DNA of 64,000 nucleotides from Nannocystis sp. (GCF_016714285.1 NZ_JADJNN010000013.1:124001-188000), one strand, 5' to 3'. Counted from the stretch's first letter, positions 35,931-46,222 are shown. Notes: a model not told the origin generated them from the letters alone. Numbers and translations: made by a program.

Positions 35931-36721
35931 CCCACCGCCCCCTCACCCTCGCGGCCCTCCTCGGCGCCTGCACCCCCCGACCTGTCCCTTCAGACACCTC
36001 ACCTGTCCCTCCGACCACCTCAGCTCAACCTGTCCCTCCGACCACCTCACCTGTCCCTCCGACCACCTCAGCCGAACCTGTCCCTCCGACCACCCCGGCT
36101 CCGACCTCACCTGTCCCTCCAACCACCCCATCCCCGCGCCCGCCCCCGCCCGGCTTCATCGACCTCCGCGCCGCCCTCCCGGGCGCCTGCTTCACCCCGG
36201 GCTACGCCGCCGCCGACAACTTCACGGGCGCCCCGCTCCCCGGCTACGCCGCCGCCGGGGCCTGGCTGCTCGCCAAGCCCGCCGCCGCCCTCGCGCGCGT
36301 CCAGGCCGCCCTCGCCGCCGACCACCTCAGCCTCCTGATCTTCGACGCCTACCGCCCGCGCCGCGCCAGCGAGGCGATGGTCAGCTGGGCCGAGCAGCAC
36401 GACCGCGGCGACCTCCTCCGCGGCGGCTACATCGCCCGCAAGTCCAACCATAACCACGGCACCACCGTCGACCTCGGCCTCGCCACCCCCGACTGCCGCC
36501 CGCTCGACATGGGCACCGCCTGGGACACCCTCGACCCCCGCAGCCACACCACCGCCGCCACCGGCGCGCCGCTGAAGAACCGCCTCCGCCTCCGCCAGGC
36601 CATGCGCGCGGCCGGCTTCCGCGACTACCCGCGCGAATGGTGGCACTTCAGCCTCCCACTCGCCGGCACCACCCCGCGCGACGTGCCCTACGGCCCCAAC
36701 GAGGCGCCCGAGCCCGGCTGA
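35927..36721 (+). CDS. VanX-like D-Ala-D-Ala dipeptidase (M15D), lipoprotein
   Basis: A 264-residue protein with lipobox LAALLGAC and a ~55-residue linker of repeated SPVPPTT/EPVPPTT units, followed by a zinc dipeptidase. The core has FDAYRPRRA, SNHNHGTTVD with Zn ligands His175 and Asp182, and EWWHF with catalytic Glu237 and Zn ligand His240. All VanX/DdpX essentials are present. The family cleaves D-Ala-D-Ala released during peptidoglycan turnover or in vancomycin resistance. A lipid-anchored envelope form argues for wall recycling here. No vanH/vanA neighbours are seen; its partner is a cytochrome gene. Confidence 0.88.
   Translation: MTHRPLTLAALLGACTPRPVPSDTSPVPPTTSAQPVPPTTSPVPPTTSAEPVPPTTPAPTSPVPPTTPSPRPPPPGFIDLRAALPGACFTPGYAAADNFTGAPLPGYAAAGAWLLAKPAAALARVQAALAADHLSLLIFDAYRPRRASEAMVSWAEQHDRGDLLRGGYIARKSNHNHGTTVDLGLATPDCRPLDMGTAWDTLDPRSHTTAATGAPLKNRLRLRQAMRAAGFRDYPREWWHFSLPLAGTTPRDVPYGPNEAPEPG
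35985..36125 (+). repeat. Short tandem repeats coding the SPVPPTT linker
   Basis: Imperfect copies of ccgaccacctcacctgtccct and relatives, 21-30 bp long, are repeated about five times in the linker of the VanX-like gene. The reading frame is preserved across all copies. Confidence 0.7.
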
Positions 36722-36770
36722 CCCAAGAGCCAGATCACCGCACAGGCTGACCCAAGAGCCAGATCACCGC
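36716..36770 (+). repeat. 26-bp direct repeat across the stop codon
   Basis: The sequence ggctgacccaagagccagat plus caccgc occurs at 36716-36741 and again at 36745-36770. The first copy contains the TGA of the VanX-like gene. Confidence 0.85.
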
Positions 36771-36825
36771 CGCCACCGTGAGCACCACCACGCGGCCCCC
36801 CGTCCGCCGGAGCCCGGCTCGCGGC

Positions 36826-36831
36826 TACGCT
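36826..36831 (+). promoter_or_regulatory. -10-like TACGCT, 13 nt before ATG 36845
   Basis: TACGCT in an otherwise GC-rich gap. The predicted leader is about 6 nt. Confidence 0.4.
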
Positions 36832-36844
36832 CCGCACTCACCCG

Positions 36845-37516
36845 ATGACCAGCCCGTCCCGCGCCGTGCCCGCGCTCCGTCAGCTCGCGCGAGAGTTCGC
36901 CTACCACGTCGAGCTCTCGCCCACCGAGGTGCTCGCCCGCGTCGAGGCCGACCCCGACATCCAGCTGATCTCCGGCTTCCCCGCGCGCGGCCGCAGCGAC
37001 CGCAAGTTCCTCGCCGAGCGGGCCGGCCGCGGCTTTCGTGTGTGCCAGAACTTCGCCGCCAGCGGCACCGTCGACACCGGCCCCGCCGTCCTCCGCCGCC
37101 TCACCCTCGAGGCCGAACTCATCGCCACACCCCGCGGCACCCTCGTCCGCGCCCGCTTCGCCCGCGGCCCGCTGTCCCGCCAGGCCAGCTTCTACATCAT
37201 GTGGGCCGCCAGCTTCGCCTGGCTCGGCCTCACCGGCATCACCGCCGCCAAGCTCGGCCTCATCGCCGCCTTCCTCGCCCTCACCGTGCCCGCCTTCATC
37301 TACGACCTCATGCGCGCCGCCGGCAGCGACGAGGACCGCGTGCAGCTGCTGAACCTCATGTCGCAGCTGCTCGGCCCGGCCCTCATCGGCGACAACCCCG
37401 AGGAGAACATGCCGTACCGCCACGGCCACCGCCTCCCCGAACCCGCCGCGAAGCACCCCCTGCGCCCCGCGACTCACCCGGCGAAGCCCGACGACGACGA
37501 CGACGACGACGACTGA
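36845..37516 (+). CDS. Membrane protein with poly-Asp C terminus
   Basis: A 223-residue protein. Residues 1-115 are a soluble domain (FAYHVELSPTEVLARVEADP, VCQNFAASGTVD). Two membrane helices lie around 117-135 and 138-157, followed by a ~65-residue cytoplasmic tail ending in eight consecutive Asp codons, (GAC)8 at 37490-37513. No family recognised. The pure GAC microsatellite could vary in length between strains. Confidence 0.65.
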   Translation: MTSPSRAVPALRQLAREFAYHVELSPTEVLARVEADPDIQLISGFPARGRSDRKFLAERAGRGFRVCQNFAASGTVDTGPAVLRRLTLEAELIATPRGTLVRARFARGPLSRQASFYIMWAASFAWLGLTGITAAKLGLIAAFLALTVPAFIYDLMRAAGSDEDRVQLLNLMSQLLGPALIGDNPEENMPYRHGHRLPEPAAKHPLRPATHPAKPDDDDDDDD

Positions 37517-37529
37517 CCCGCCCCCGTGC

Positions 37530-37535
37530 TATCCC
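37530..37535 (+). promoter_or_regulatory. -10-like TATCCC, 6 nt before GTG 37542
   Basis: TATCCC-cgggac-GTG. The last base departs from TANNNT, but spacing and context match the other sites. Confidence 0.4.
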
Positions 37536-37541
37536 CGGGAC

Positions 37542-38402
<861 letters not shown>

Positions 38403-38463
38403 GCATCGCTCGCGGATCGACCGGTCTGGTACCATCGGCGATCGCTCAACCCCGAGGTGGCCG

Positions 38464-39483
38464 ATGACGTCATACAGGCGCAGGGTGATCCCATTGTTGA
38501 TAGGACTGGCCGGCTGTGGATCTGAGCCCGGGCCAGAGATCGACCCCTATGACAGCACGCTGCTCGGCCTCTACACGATCGAGGCGTGGACCGTGAACGA
38601 GGCCAGCTGCGACGGCGAGGGCCCGTCGGTACTCGCGGCCCGCAGCGAGCACGCCGCGCTGGTCCAGGCATGTACCGAGAGCACACCGCGGCTGCACGTG
38701 CGTCCCTGCGTCGACGAAGCCGAATGCGAGTCAAGGGTGTGCGGCGGCGGATTCTTCGAGGCCTTCGCTGCCGGCTGGCCTCAACTCCACGGCAACGACC
38801 ACGACGGCTGGCACGCCGGGGCATGGCTCGCCCCGGAGATGGTCGGCGATCACTGCGAGGCGAGCCTGCGCAGCATCAAGCTCGAGGTCGACGGCGACGG
38901 CATCGTGATCACCAACCGCGTGCATCACACCGGTGACTACGGCCCACCCAAGGCCGAGTACGGCGGCATGTGCTGGCCCGACGACGACGCGAGCGCGGCG
39001 ATCAACAAGAGCGAGTGCAGCAGCCTCGAGGTCGTCCGCCTGCGTCGAACCCGGGCCGACTGCGACCCGCTCGTTGCCGACGCCTGCGGCCCCAGCGAGC
39101 TGTGCGCTCCCTACGGCAATCGCTTCATGTGCGCCCCCGCCGAGCCGCCACCGGCTGGGCCCGGCGAGGCCTGCGGGGTCCAGAGCTGCGCCCCCGGCCT
39201 GGCCTGCGTGAACGCCCAGGTCCTGACAGACTGCGACACCGCCCGCTGTTGCTCCGCGTTCTGCGACCACTCGCTGCCCGACCGGGACGTCGCATGCGCG
39301 GCCCAGGCCGCGGGCTTGCTGTGCACCGACTGGTACCTTGAGGGCTACAGCCAACCGGACCGCGAGGCCGTCGGTGTGTGCTCGCGGATCCACCGCTGCG
39401 ACGACGACTTCGAGCTCCCGTGGCCGTACGTCTGCGACGGCTTCGCCGACTGCGACGACGAGACCGACGAGGCCAACTGCTAG
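38464..39483 (+). CDS. Cys-rich lipoprotein with C-terminal LDLa-like end
   Basis: A 339-residue protein. The signal sequence MTSYRRRVIPLLIGLAGC has lipobox GLAGC. A ~190-residue domain follows with few cysteines, then a Cys-rich stretch (CGPSELCAPYGNRFMC, CGVQSCAPGLACV), and the protein ends CDGFADCDDETDEANC, the second half of an LDLa module. The start has gaggtgg just upstream, so unlike many neighbours it looks leadered; a TACCAT 28 nt upstream could be the -10. Part of the same loose family of surface lipoproteins as the gene at 33621. Function unknown. Confidence 0.7.
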   Translation: MTSYRRRVIPLLIGLAGCGSEPGPEIDPYDSTLLGLYTIEAWTVNEASCDGEGPSVLAARSEHAALVQACTESTPRLHVRPCVDEAECESRVCGGGFFEAFAAGWPQLHGNDHDGWHAGAWLAPEMVGDHCEASLRSIKLEVDGDGIVITNRVHHTGDYGPPKAEYGGMCWPDDDASAAINKSECSSLEVVRLRRTRADCDPLVADACGPSELCAPYGNRFMCAPAEPPPAGPGEACGVQSCAPGLACVNAQVLTDCDTARCCSAFCDHSLPDRDVACAAQAAGLLCTDWYLEGYSQPDREAVGVCSRIHRCDDDFELPWPYVCDGFADCDDETDEANC

Positions 39484-39518
39484 AGGCCCGCACGCCCCCT
39501 CCCCAGGGGCCCGCACCC

Positions 39519-41021
39519 TCACAGCACGTCGCTGAGCTTCACCGCCACCCCGAACACCCCGAGGCACATCTCGTCGAGCGTCGCCTCGCCGAGCACCACG
39601 TCCTTCGGCGCCTTCAGGCCCTGGTCCGCCAGCGCCTTGACCACGAAGGGGTTGCTCATCGAGTTGTTGTAGACGCAGCGCAGGTACACCGAGTCGCCCG
39701 GGCGCACCCGCGGCACCGTCTCGAGGTCGGTGTCGTAGCTGTACAGGCGCTGCCACTGGAAGTCCCAGCGCGGCGTCTGCAGCAGGCACTCCCCCGAGGG
39801 CTCCGTCCCCTGCGGGTCCGCGTGCTGGACACCGATCATCATGTCGGTGCCGACGTAATGCATGTGCGTGGCCACCCCGAACACCCGCAGCTCCGGGATG
39901 TCCAGGCTGTTGAGGTCGATCAGCATCTCCTCGGTGTGGTCGACCGCGCCCGCCGGGATGCGAAACTCGGGCACGCCGTTGCTGTCGTTCGGCCCCGGCT
40001 GCAGCCCGCCGCCCGCCCCGCCCTCGTTGCCCAGCAGCGCCAGCAGCCCGACGTAGGTCGGCAGGCCCTGGTACAGGCTGAGGTCGACCGAGGTGCTGTC
40101 GTCGCGCTCCTCCTCGCCCGTCGGGTGGTAGTGCACGCTCAGCACGATGCGCGAGCCGGCCGCGACCCGCATCGCCACGTTCGGCGGCGGCACGAAGGGC
40201 AGCGAGCCCGGCGCCCACACGCCGATGAGCTGCGAGCTGTTGATCCCCGGCCCGCCGAAGCAGGAGTAGGGCTCGCCCTTGGGCCCGACCTTGGCCGCCG
40301 ACGCCCCGTCCTCGTCCACATAGGCCAGCACGTGGTGCACGATCTTGGGGTTGCCCGCGTTGATCTGCAGCCCGTCGAGCCAGGTGTCCTCGGTGAAGCC
40401 CGGATCGATGCTGAAGCACAGGTACGCGTCGTCCTTGCCCGTCATCGTCACCTCGCTCGGGATCTTGAGGCTGAGGTCCATGTCCTTCAGCACCAGATCC
40501 GCCGCCGGCGGGATCGGCTTGGCCTTCGACGGGTCACCCTCCGGCGTGTCCTGGTCGATCCACGCGCGCAGCTGCTCGAGCTCCTCATCGCTGAGCCGCG
40601 GGTCGTCCTTGAAGTCGAAACGCGGCGCGCAGGTCTCCGTGGTCTCGGCCAGGAAGGGCGGCATCGCCTTGCGCTCGACCGCGTCGAGCAGCGCCGCCGC
40701 GAAGGGCTTGGCCTCCTCGTAGCTCTGCAGCGAGAACGGCGCGATACCCCCGGACACGTGGCAGCCACCGCACTTGCTCACGATCGCCGGCGCGATGTCC
40801 TGATGCCACGTCACCGCCGCCGCCGGACCCGTGTCACCACCGCTGCTCTCGCCGCCGCTGGTCGGCGCGCTATCACCGGTCGTCGCCGGGGTCGTCGCCC
40901 CGCTCGTGCTCGCGTCACCGGCATCGCCAGCGTCGCCCTCCTTGCAACCGGGCGCGGCCAACAGCGCCACGCCAGCAATCGACCCGAACACCCGCAGAGA
41001 CGACGAGGACACGAAAACCAT
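39519..41021 (-). CDS. Heme- and copper-dependent monooxygenase-like lipoprotein
   Basis: A 500-residue protein with lipobox LLAAPGC and a Ser/Thr/Gly linker. A cytochrome c-like segment with CGGCH (~residues 84-88) continues through the GIAPFSLQSYEEAKPFA region typical of planctomycete-type c domains. Residues ~185-500 match the copper type II ascorbate-dependent monooxygenase fold (PHM/DBH-like): IVHHVLAY and LSVHYHP in the first half, ATHMHYVG and a late EMC in the second supply candidate CuH and CuM ligands. The protein probably hydroxylates a substrate outside the cytoplasm with electrons delivered through its own heme. Downstream of a lipoprotein gene on the same strand. Confidence 0.85.
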   Translation of the reverse strand: MVFVSSSSLRVFGSIAGVALLAAPGCKEGDAGDAGDASTSGATTPATTGDSAPTSGGESSGGDTGPAAAVTWHQDIAPAIVSKCGGCHVSGGIAPFSLQSYEEAKPFAAALLDAVERKAMPPFLAETTETCAPRFDFKDDPRLSDEELEQLRAWIDQDTPEGDPSKAKPIPPAADLVLKDMDLSLKIPSEVTMTGKDDAYLCFSIDPGFTEDTWLDGLQINAGNPKIVHHVLAYVDEDGASAAKVGPKGEPYSCFGGPGINSSQLIGVWAPGSLPFVPPPNVAMRVAAGSRIVLSVHYHPTGEEERDDSTSVDLSLYQGLPTYVGLLALLGNEGGAGGGLQPGPNDSNGVPEFRIPAGAVDHTEEMLIDLNSLDIPELRVFGVATHMHYVGTDMMIGVQHADPQGTEPSGECLLQTPRWDFQWQRLYSYDTDLETVPRVRPGDSVYLRCVYNNSMSNPFVVKALADQGLKAPKDVVLGEATLDEMCLGVFGVAVKLSDVL

Positions 41022-41130
41022 CGTCCTTCGCTTTTACCGGGCCCACCGCTGCCTGGCAAGCCAGCGGCGCGGACCCGCACCAGCCCGGACCCGCCGCCCA
41101 TACGAGAGATCGCACGCGCCGGCCACCGGC

Positions 41131-41718
41131 TCAATCCGCGAACACCTCGACCTCGATCTCGCCCAGCGTCCACGTGTTCTGCCCGTGATTGTGCAGGTGA
41201 AAGTACACCGGCGTCCCCGCGTCGGCGGCGAAGCTCGCCGGCACGTCGATCGGGTACGCGTTCGCCTTGCCGGGGATCGCGATCTCCTGCTCCCACACCA
41301 CGTCGTCGCCGACCAGCAGCGCGACGTGAGCCGTCGCCGGCTCGTCGGCCACGAGATCGAAGTGATAGACCGACGCGACGATGCGCGCCCCCTTCACGAT
41401 CGCCGCGCGCGAGGGCTGGCTGAACATCGCGTAGTTGCAGAGCAGCGTGTTGATCTCCAGCCCCTGCGGCTCGAACAGCCAGCCCCCCAGCGGGCACTGC
41501 ACCTGCGCCGGGCGGTGCTCCGCCAGCGGGTCCATCGGCGCCGGCACCGGCTTCCACATCGTCGGCAGCACCAGCGGCACCAGCTCGCCCCCGGTGGGGT
41601 CCACCTCGCCGCTGCTCGAGGCGCCGCCGCTCGTGCTCGTCGTCCCGGAGCCACCCTCGCAGGCGCCGAGCAGCGCGCAACCGATCGCCAGGGCCCACGC
41701 TCGCACGCCCCGCAGCAT
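41131..41718 (-). CDS. Lipoprotein upstream of the monooxygenase gene
   Basis: A 195-residue lipoprotein with lipobox CALLGAC, a short Ser/Gly linker, and a beta-rich domain with FEPQGLEINTLLCNYAMFSQ, ARIVASVYHFDL and TPVYFHLHNHGQNTW. The HLHNHG motif and the VYHFD strand recall single-domain cupredoxin or PHM-like folds and could bind a metal. It is 109 bp upstream of the heme-copper monooxygenase on the same strand and plausibly acts with it. It is divergent from the gene at 41765, with only 46 bp between the starts. Confidence 0.7.
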   Translation of the reverse strand: MLRGVRAWALAIGCALLGACEGGSGTTSTSGGASSSGEVDPTGGELVPLVLPTMWKPVPAPMDPLAEHRPAQVQCPLGGWLFEPQGLEINTLLCNYAMFSQPSRAAIVKGARIVASVYHFDLVADEPATAHVALLVGDDVVWEQEIAIPGKANAYPIDVPASFAADAGTPVYFHLHNHGQNTWTLGEIEVEVFAD

Positions 41719-41752
41719 ACGCGAGCCGCCCCGCCGCCGCGACCGCCTGCGC

Positions 41753-41758
41753 TATCGT
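41753..41758 (+). promoter_or_regulatory. -10-like TATCGT, 6 nt before GTG 41765
   Basis: TATCGT-ccgccc-GTG, inside the 46-bp divergent intergenic region. Confidence 0.6.
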
Positions 41759-41764
41759 CCGCCC

Positions 41765-42931
41765 GTGCCCCGCACCTCACAGCTCCTCGCGCTGCTCCTG
41801 GCCGCCGCCTGTCGCCGCGACGCCCCCGGCGTCGCCCCGCTCTCGGTCCCGCCCGCGAGCACGTGTCCGCAGCCGGCCCCGATCCTCGCCGAGCGTCCGC
41901 CGCAGATCGTCGGCGAGCGCCTCGATCCCGCGACCGACGGGGCCGCCGCCCCGCTGCGTGACGCGGAGCAGCAGCGTCGCCTCCGCGGCCTCGCGGCCCT
42001 CGACGCCGGCCGCTTCGACCTCGCCCGCAGCGAGTTCGCGGAGATCCTCGCCGTCGCCCCCGGCAACCTCGGCGTCAAGGCCCTGTTCGACGTCGCCACC
42101 GCGGCCATGCTCGCCGCCCAGGACAGCGCCGCCCGCAGCTTCGCCAACGTGACCCCGCGCCCCGTGCCCGCGCCGCCGTGGCGCTACACCCTCGCGCGAA
42201 CGATCGCCATCGAGACCGGCGCGCCGCCGAAGCTGGTCCAGCTCAGCAAACAAAGCAACAGCATCACCGACGAGGCCGAGTGGCTGCGCCGCCACAACCT
42301 CCGCATCCCCGAGCTCGAGGTCCCGAACCCGATGCGCAACCTCCCCGGCAACCTCCCGCCGAACATCCCCCCGACCTTCGGCAACGAGCTGCTGGTCCAG
42401 GCGATCGCCCACCCCGACCACACGATCCTCGTCTACGGCCCCAACTACGCCGGCGGCACCCACGTCGCCGTGCTCGACGCCAGCGGCACGATGATCGCCT
42501 TCCTCGACTTCTCCGCCTACCGCCTCGCCCCCGACAACCTCAAGTCCGACCTCCAATTCGTCGACCAGACGGTGCAGTGGGCCGAGGTCAAGGACGGCAT
42601 CCTCTACATCTCCCACGGCCACCGCACCTACGCCCGCAGCTCCAAGGGCATGACCGCCTATATCACCGCCCTCGACCTCCTCACCGCCGAGCTGCGCTGG
42701 CGCAGCGCACCCCTGGTCGCCGGCGCCGCCAACTTCGTCCTCGACGGCGCCTTCATCCTCACCGGCTACGGCTTCACCGCCGAGCCCGACAACCTCATCG
42801 TCCTCGAGCGCCGCAGCGGCAAGACCGTCTCCCGTGTCAAGGTCGACAGCGCCCCGGAGTACCTGTTCGTCCAGGGCCGCCGCCTCCTCGTCCGCACCTA
42901 CGACACCGACTACGAGTTCGACCTGCGCTGA
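41765..42931 (+). CDS. Lipoprotein with TPR-like and propeller-like regions
   Basis: A 388-residue lipoprotein starting at the GTG at 41765 (lipobox LLLAAAC). A helical TPR-like segment lies at ~60-115 (LRGLAALDAGRFDLARSEFAEI, VKALFDVATAAMLA). From ~195 on, strands follow a quinoprotein/WD-like rhythm (ILVYGPNYAGGTHVAVLDASG, ILYISHGHRTYARS, YITALDLLTAELRWRS, LIVLERRSGKTVSRVKV), as in PQQ-like propellers. Probably an envelope protein of unknown role. The following TPM gene begins 56 bp downstream. Confidence 0.75.
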   Translation: MPRTSQLLALLLAAACRRDAPGVAPLSVPPASTCPQPAPILAERPPQIVGERLDPATDGAAAPLRDAEQQRRLRGLAALDAGRFDLARSEFAEILAVAPGNLGVKALFDVATAAMLAAQDSAARSFANVTPRPVPAPPWRYTLARTIAIETGAPPKLVQLSKQSNSITDEAEWLRRHNLRIPELEVPNPMRNLPGNLPPNIPPTFGNELLVQAIAHPDHTILVYGPNYAGGTHVAVLDASGTMIAFLDFSAYRLAPDNLKSDLQFVDQTVQWAEVKDGILYISHGHRTYARSSKGMTAYITALDLLTAELRWRSAPLVAGAANFVLDGAFILTGYGFTAEPDNLIVLERRSGKTVSRVKVDSAPEYLFVQGRRLLVRTYDTDYEFDLR

Positions 42932-42987
42932 CACGCGCACCCGCGAGGGCTGGCCCCGGGCCCCGCTTTCGCCGACAATCTCCCCGC

Positions 42988-43601
<614 letters not shown>

Positions 43602-43605
<4 letters not shown>

Positions 43606-45176
43606 AGCAGCACCGCACGCCAACAGGCTGCGCTGCAGAGCAGGGCAGCACGAGCTTCAACCGCGGCTCACGCCTCGCCACCGCGGGCACGACGACCACC
43701 CTCGCCATCGCCATCGTCGCCCTCGCCTGCCTCGTCGCCCAGGGCGCCGACGCCCGCCCCGGCGGCGGCCAGGGCTACTCCGGCGGCGGCGGTCACAGCA
43801 GCGGCGGCGGCAGCGGGGGAGGCGACGGCGCCGGCATCATCATCGAGCTGCTCATCCGCCTGATTATCTATTACCCGCAGGTCGGCATCCCGCTCGCCCT
43901 CATCGTCATCGCCATCTTCGTCGTCCGCGCCCGCCACGGCAACACGCTCCGCAGCGAGCGCTGGTCGAGCAGCGGCGAGCCCAGCATCGAGGCCCCCGCG
44001 CCCCGCGGCAGCGTCGACATCAACGCCCTCCGCGCCCGCGACCCCGAGTTCTCGCTCGTCCTCTTCGAGGACTTTCTCTACGCCCTCTACGCCCGCATCC
44101 ACACCGCCCGCAGCGACCCCGCAGCGATGGCGAGCCTGGCCCCCTACGTCGCCCCCGCCTCGCGCCAGGCCCTCCTCGCCCGCGAACCCACCGGCCAAAC
44201 GATCTCCGGCGTCGTCATCGGCGCCATGCGCATCGCCTCCGTCAAGCTCGGCGACGACGCCACCCGCGTCGAGCTCGAGTTCGAATCCAACTACACCGCC
44301 GCCGGCCCCCGCGGCCCCCAGGGCTACTACGTCCACGAGCGCTGGACCGTCGAACGCGCCGCCGGCGTGCTCACCCGCCCCCGCGAAGCCGGCGACGCCT
44401 GGACCTTCCGCTGCCCCAATTGCGGCGCCGCCTTCGAGTCCACCGGCGACGAGCGCTGCCGCTTCTGCAAGCAGGAGGTCGGCGAGGGCCGCTTCGACTG
44501 GTCGGTCAGCCACGTCCGCCTGCTGCGCCAGGAGACCCGCCCGCCCGCGCTCACCGCCGAGGTCGCCGAGCAGGGCACGAATCGCCGCACGATCTTCGAC
44601 CCGAAGGTGCAGGCCCAGCACGCCGCCCTCATCTCCGACGACCCCGGCGCCGCGCCCGAGCTGATCGAGCGCCGCCTGCGAGCGATCTACAGCGAACTGA
44701 ACCTCGCGTGGACCGCCCTCGACCTCAAGCGGATCCGTCCGCTCGTCTCCGACTCCCTCTACAACTACCTCGAATACTGGATCTCCGCCTACCGCAACCA
44801 GGGCCTGCGCAACGTGCTCGAGCAGATGGCTGTCGAGCGCGTGCAGATCGTCAAGCTCACCCGCGATCTTCACTACGACGCCATCACCCTGCGCTTCTGG
44901 GCCGCCGGCCTCGATTACACCGTCCGCGCCGCCGACAACCACCGCGTGTCCGGCAGCAACACCCGCAAGCGCAAGTACAGCGAATACTGGACCCTCATCC
45001 GCGGCGCCAAGGTCCGCGGCGCCCCGCGTGACCCCGGCACCTGCCCCAGCTGCGGCGCCCCGTCGGACAAGGTCAGCATGGCCGGCACCTGCGAGTATTG
45101 CGGCGCCCACCTGACCCGCGGCGAGTTCGACTGGGTCCTCAGCAAGATCGAACAGGACGAGTCCTACCGCGGATAG
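43602..45176 (+). CDS. Tim44-like domain membrane protein with two zinc ribbons
   Basis: A 524-residue protein. A membrane segment at ~28-50 is followed by a Gly/Ser-rich GGGQGYSGGGGHSSGGG stretch and another membrane helix (~80-108). Two Tim44-like domains follow (~140-280 and ~345-450, with LIERRLRAIYSELNLAWTALD). Zinc ribbons CPNC...CRFC and CPSC...CEYC end each half. Bacterial Tim44-like proteins are thought to bind membranes, and the TPM neighbour fits the gene sets seen elsewhere. The GTG start overlaps the previous stop. Confidence 0.85.
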
Positions 45177-45193
45177 TCACCCCCGCGCGGTGA

Positions 45194-45199
45194 TACAGT
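45194..45199 (+). promoter_or_regulatory. Extended -10 TG-A-TACAGT, 16 nt before ATG 45216
   Basis: tgatacagt carries the TGN extension. The predicted leader is about 9 nt, with no Shine-Dalgarno sequence. Confidence 0.5.
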
Positions 45200-45215
45200 C
45201 GCGGCCCGAGGCGCC

Positions 45216-46190
45216 ATGGCCATCCCCGCGACAACCTCCCAACGGATCCTGAGCGCGCTGCTCCTGGCCTGCGCGTCGGCCTGCGCCGCCAGCCCCTCCG
45301 AGCCGACCACCAGCGCGGCCAGCACCAGCACCGCGAGCACCGACGCGGCCAGCTCCGCGAGCGAGCTGCCGACCACCACCGCGACCGCGACCGGCACCAG
45401 CGACACGACCACCGCCCCGAGCACCGGCAGCGTGCAAGCCGACACCGGCTCCACCGCCAGCACCGTCGACGCGAGCACGACCGGCAACAACAACAGCACC
45501 ACCGACAATACCGACACCACCGACACCACCACGACCGGCACGACCGGCACCACCGGCACCACCACGAGCACCGGCACCACCGGCGACCCGGAGGCCCTCG
45601 GCACGCTCTCCGGCGATTGCGGGCTCATCGACGCGATGGAGCTCGAGTCGCCCGCCCCGTTCGTGTTCACCAACGCGATCGACCTCGGCGTCGGCGGCTT
45701 CGACGAGGCCCTGCTCACCCCGGGCGGCATGCAGATGATCGCGGAGGGCGGCCTCAACGACGGCTCGCTCAAGTCCGAGGTCATCGCCTACGAGGTGCTC
45801 GCCCGCTGCGACATGGCGACCCTGCTCAAGACCGAGGCCAAGATCGTCTATCAGGACCCGATGGGCAAGAAGACCGACATCCTCGTCGAGCTGGACGGCG
45901 CCAAGGTCGGCGTCAGCGTCGTGCGGGCCGTCGGATTCCCCAAGCAGGACCCGTACACCGTCGCCCAGGCCACCACCATCCTCAAGAAGAAGCTCGGCGA
46001 CATCCAGATCAGCTCCGGCAACGTCGCCCCCGAGGACGCCTGGGTGAAGCAGATCCTCCACGTCGTCGCCTACGCCCCGATGCACAGCGAGAGCATCGTC
46101 GCCGCCTACGCCGACCTCGACCCCCTGCTCAAGGCCGACACGATCCTCGTCGTCAGCGTGACCGACGGCGACGACGCCCTGCTTTACTGA
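45216..46190 (+). CDS. Lipoprotein with Thr-rich linker and possible nuclease-fold domain
   Basis: A 324-residue protein. The signal sequence ends in a lipobox-like ASACA, and residues ~25-125 are an extreme Thr/Ser/Gly/Asp linker. The ~190-residue C-terminal domain starts CGLIDAMELESPAPF and includes LKSEVIAYEVLARCD, LLKTEAKIVYQ, KTDILVELDGAKVGVSVVRAV and WVKQILHVVAYAP. The E-...-TDxxVELDG-x-xGVSV pattern recalls PD-(D/E)XK-like cores, but the usual Lys is not evident, so catalysis is doubtful. I have a vague memory of similar proteins in fungi, which a search would settle. Confidence 0.7.
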   Translation: MAIPATTSQRILSALLLACASACAASPSEPTTSAASTSTASTDAASSASELPTTTATATGTSDTTTAPSTGSVQADTGSTASTVDASTTGNNNSTTDNTDTTDTTTTGTTGTTGTTTSTGTTGDPEALGTLSGDCGLIDAMELESPAPFVFTNAIDLGVGGFDEALLTPGGMQMIAEGGLNDGSLKSEVIAYEVLARCDMATLLKTEAKIVYQDPMGKKTDILVELDGAKVGVSVVRAVGFPKQDPYTVAQATTILKKKLGDIQISSGNVAPEDAWVKQILHVVAYAPMHSESIVAAYADLDPLLKADTILVVSVTDGDDALLY

Positions 46191-46206
46191 GCTCACCGCC
46201 TCGCCC

Positions 46207-46212
46207 TAAGCT
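46207..46212 (+). promoter_or_regulatory. -10-like TAAGCT, 10 nt before ATG 46223
   Basis: TAAGCT lies in the 32-bp gap between two lipoprotein genes. Confidence 0.4.
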
Positions 46213-46222
46213 TGCAGCTGCA

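Noticed and set aside
45617..46222. Upstream part of the long plus frame ending at 48328
   Set aside because: Arg-rich shadow of the lipoprotein gene; the lipobox begins after the ATG at 46223.
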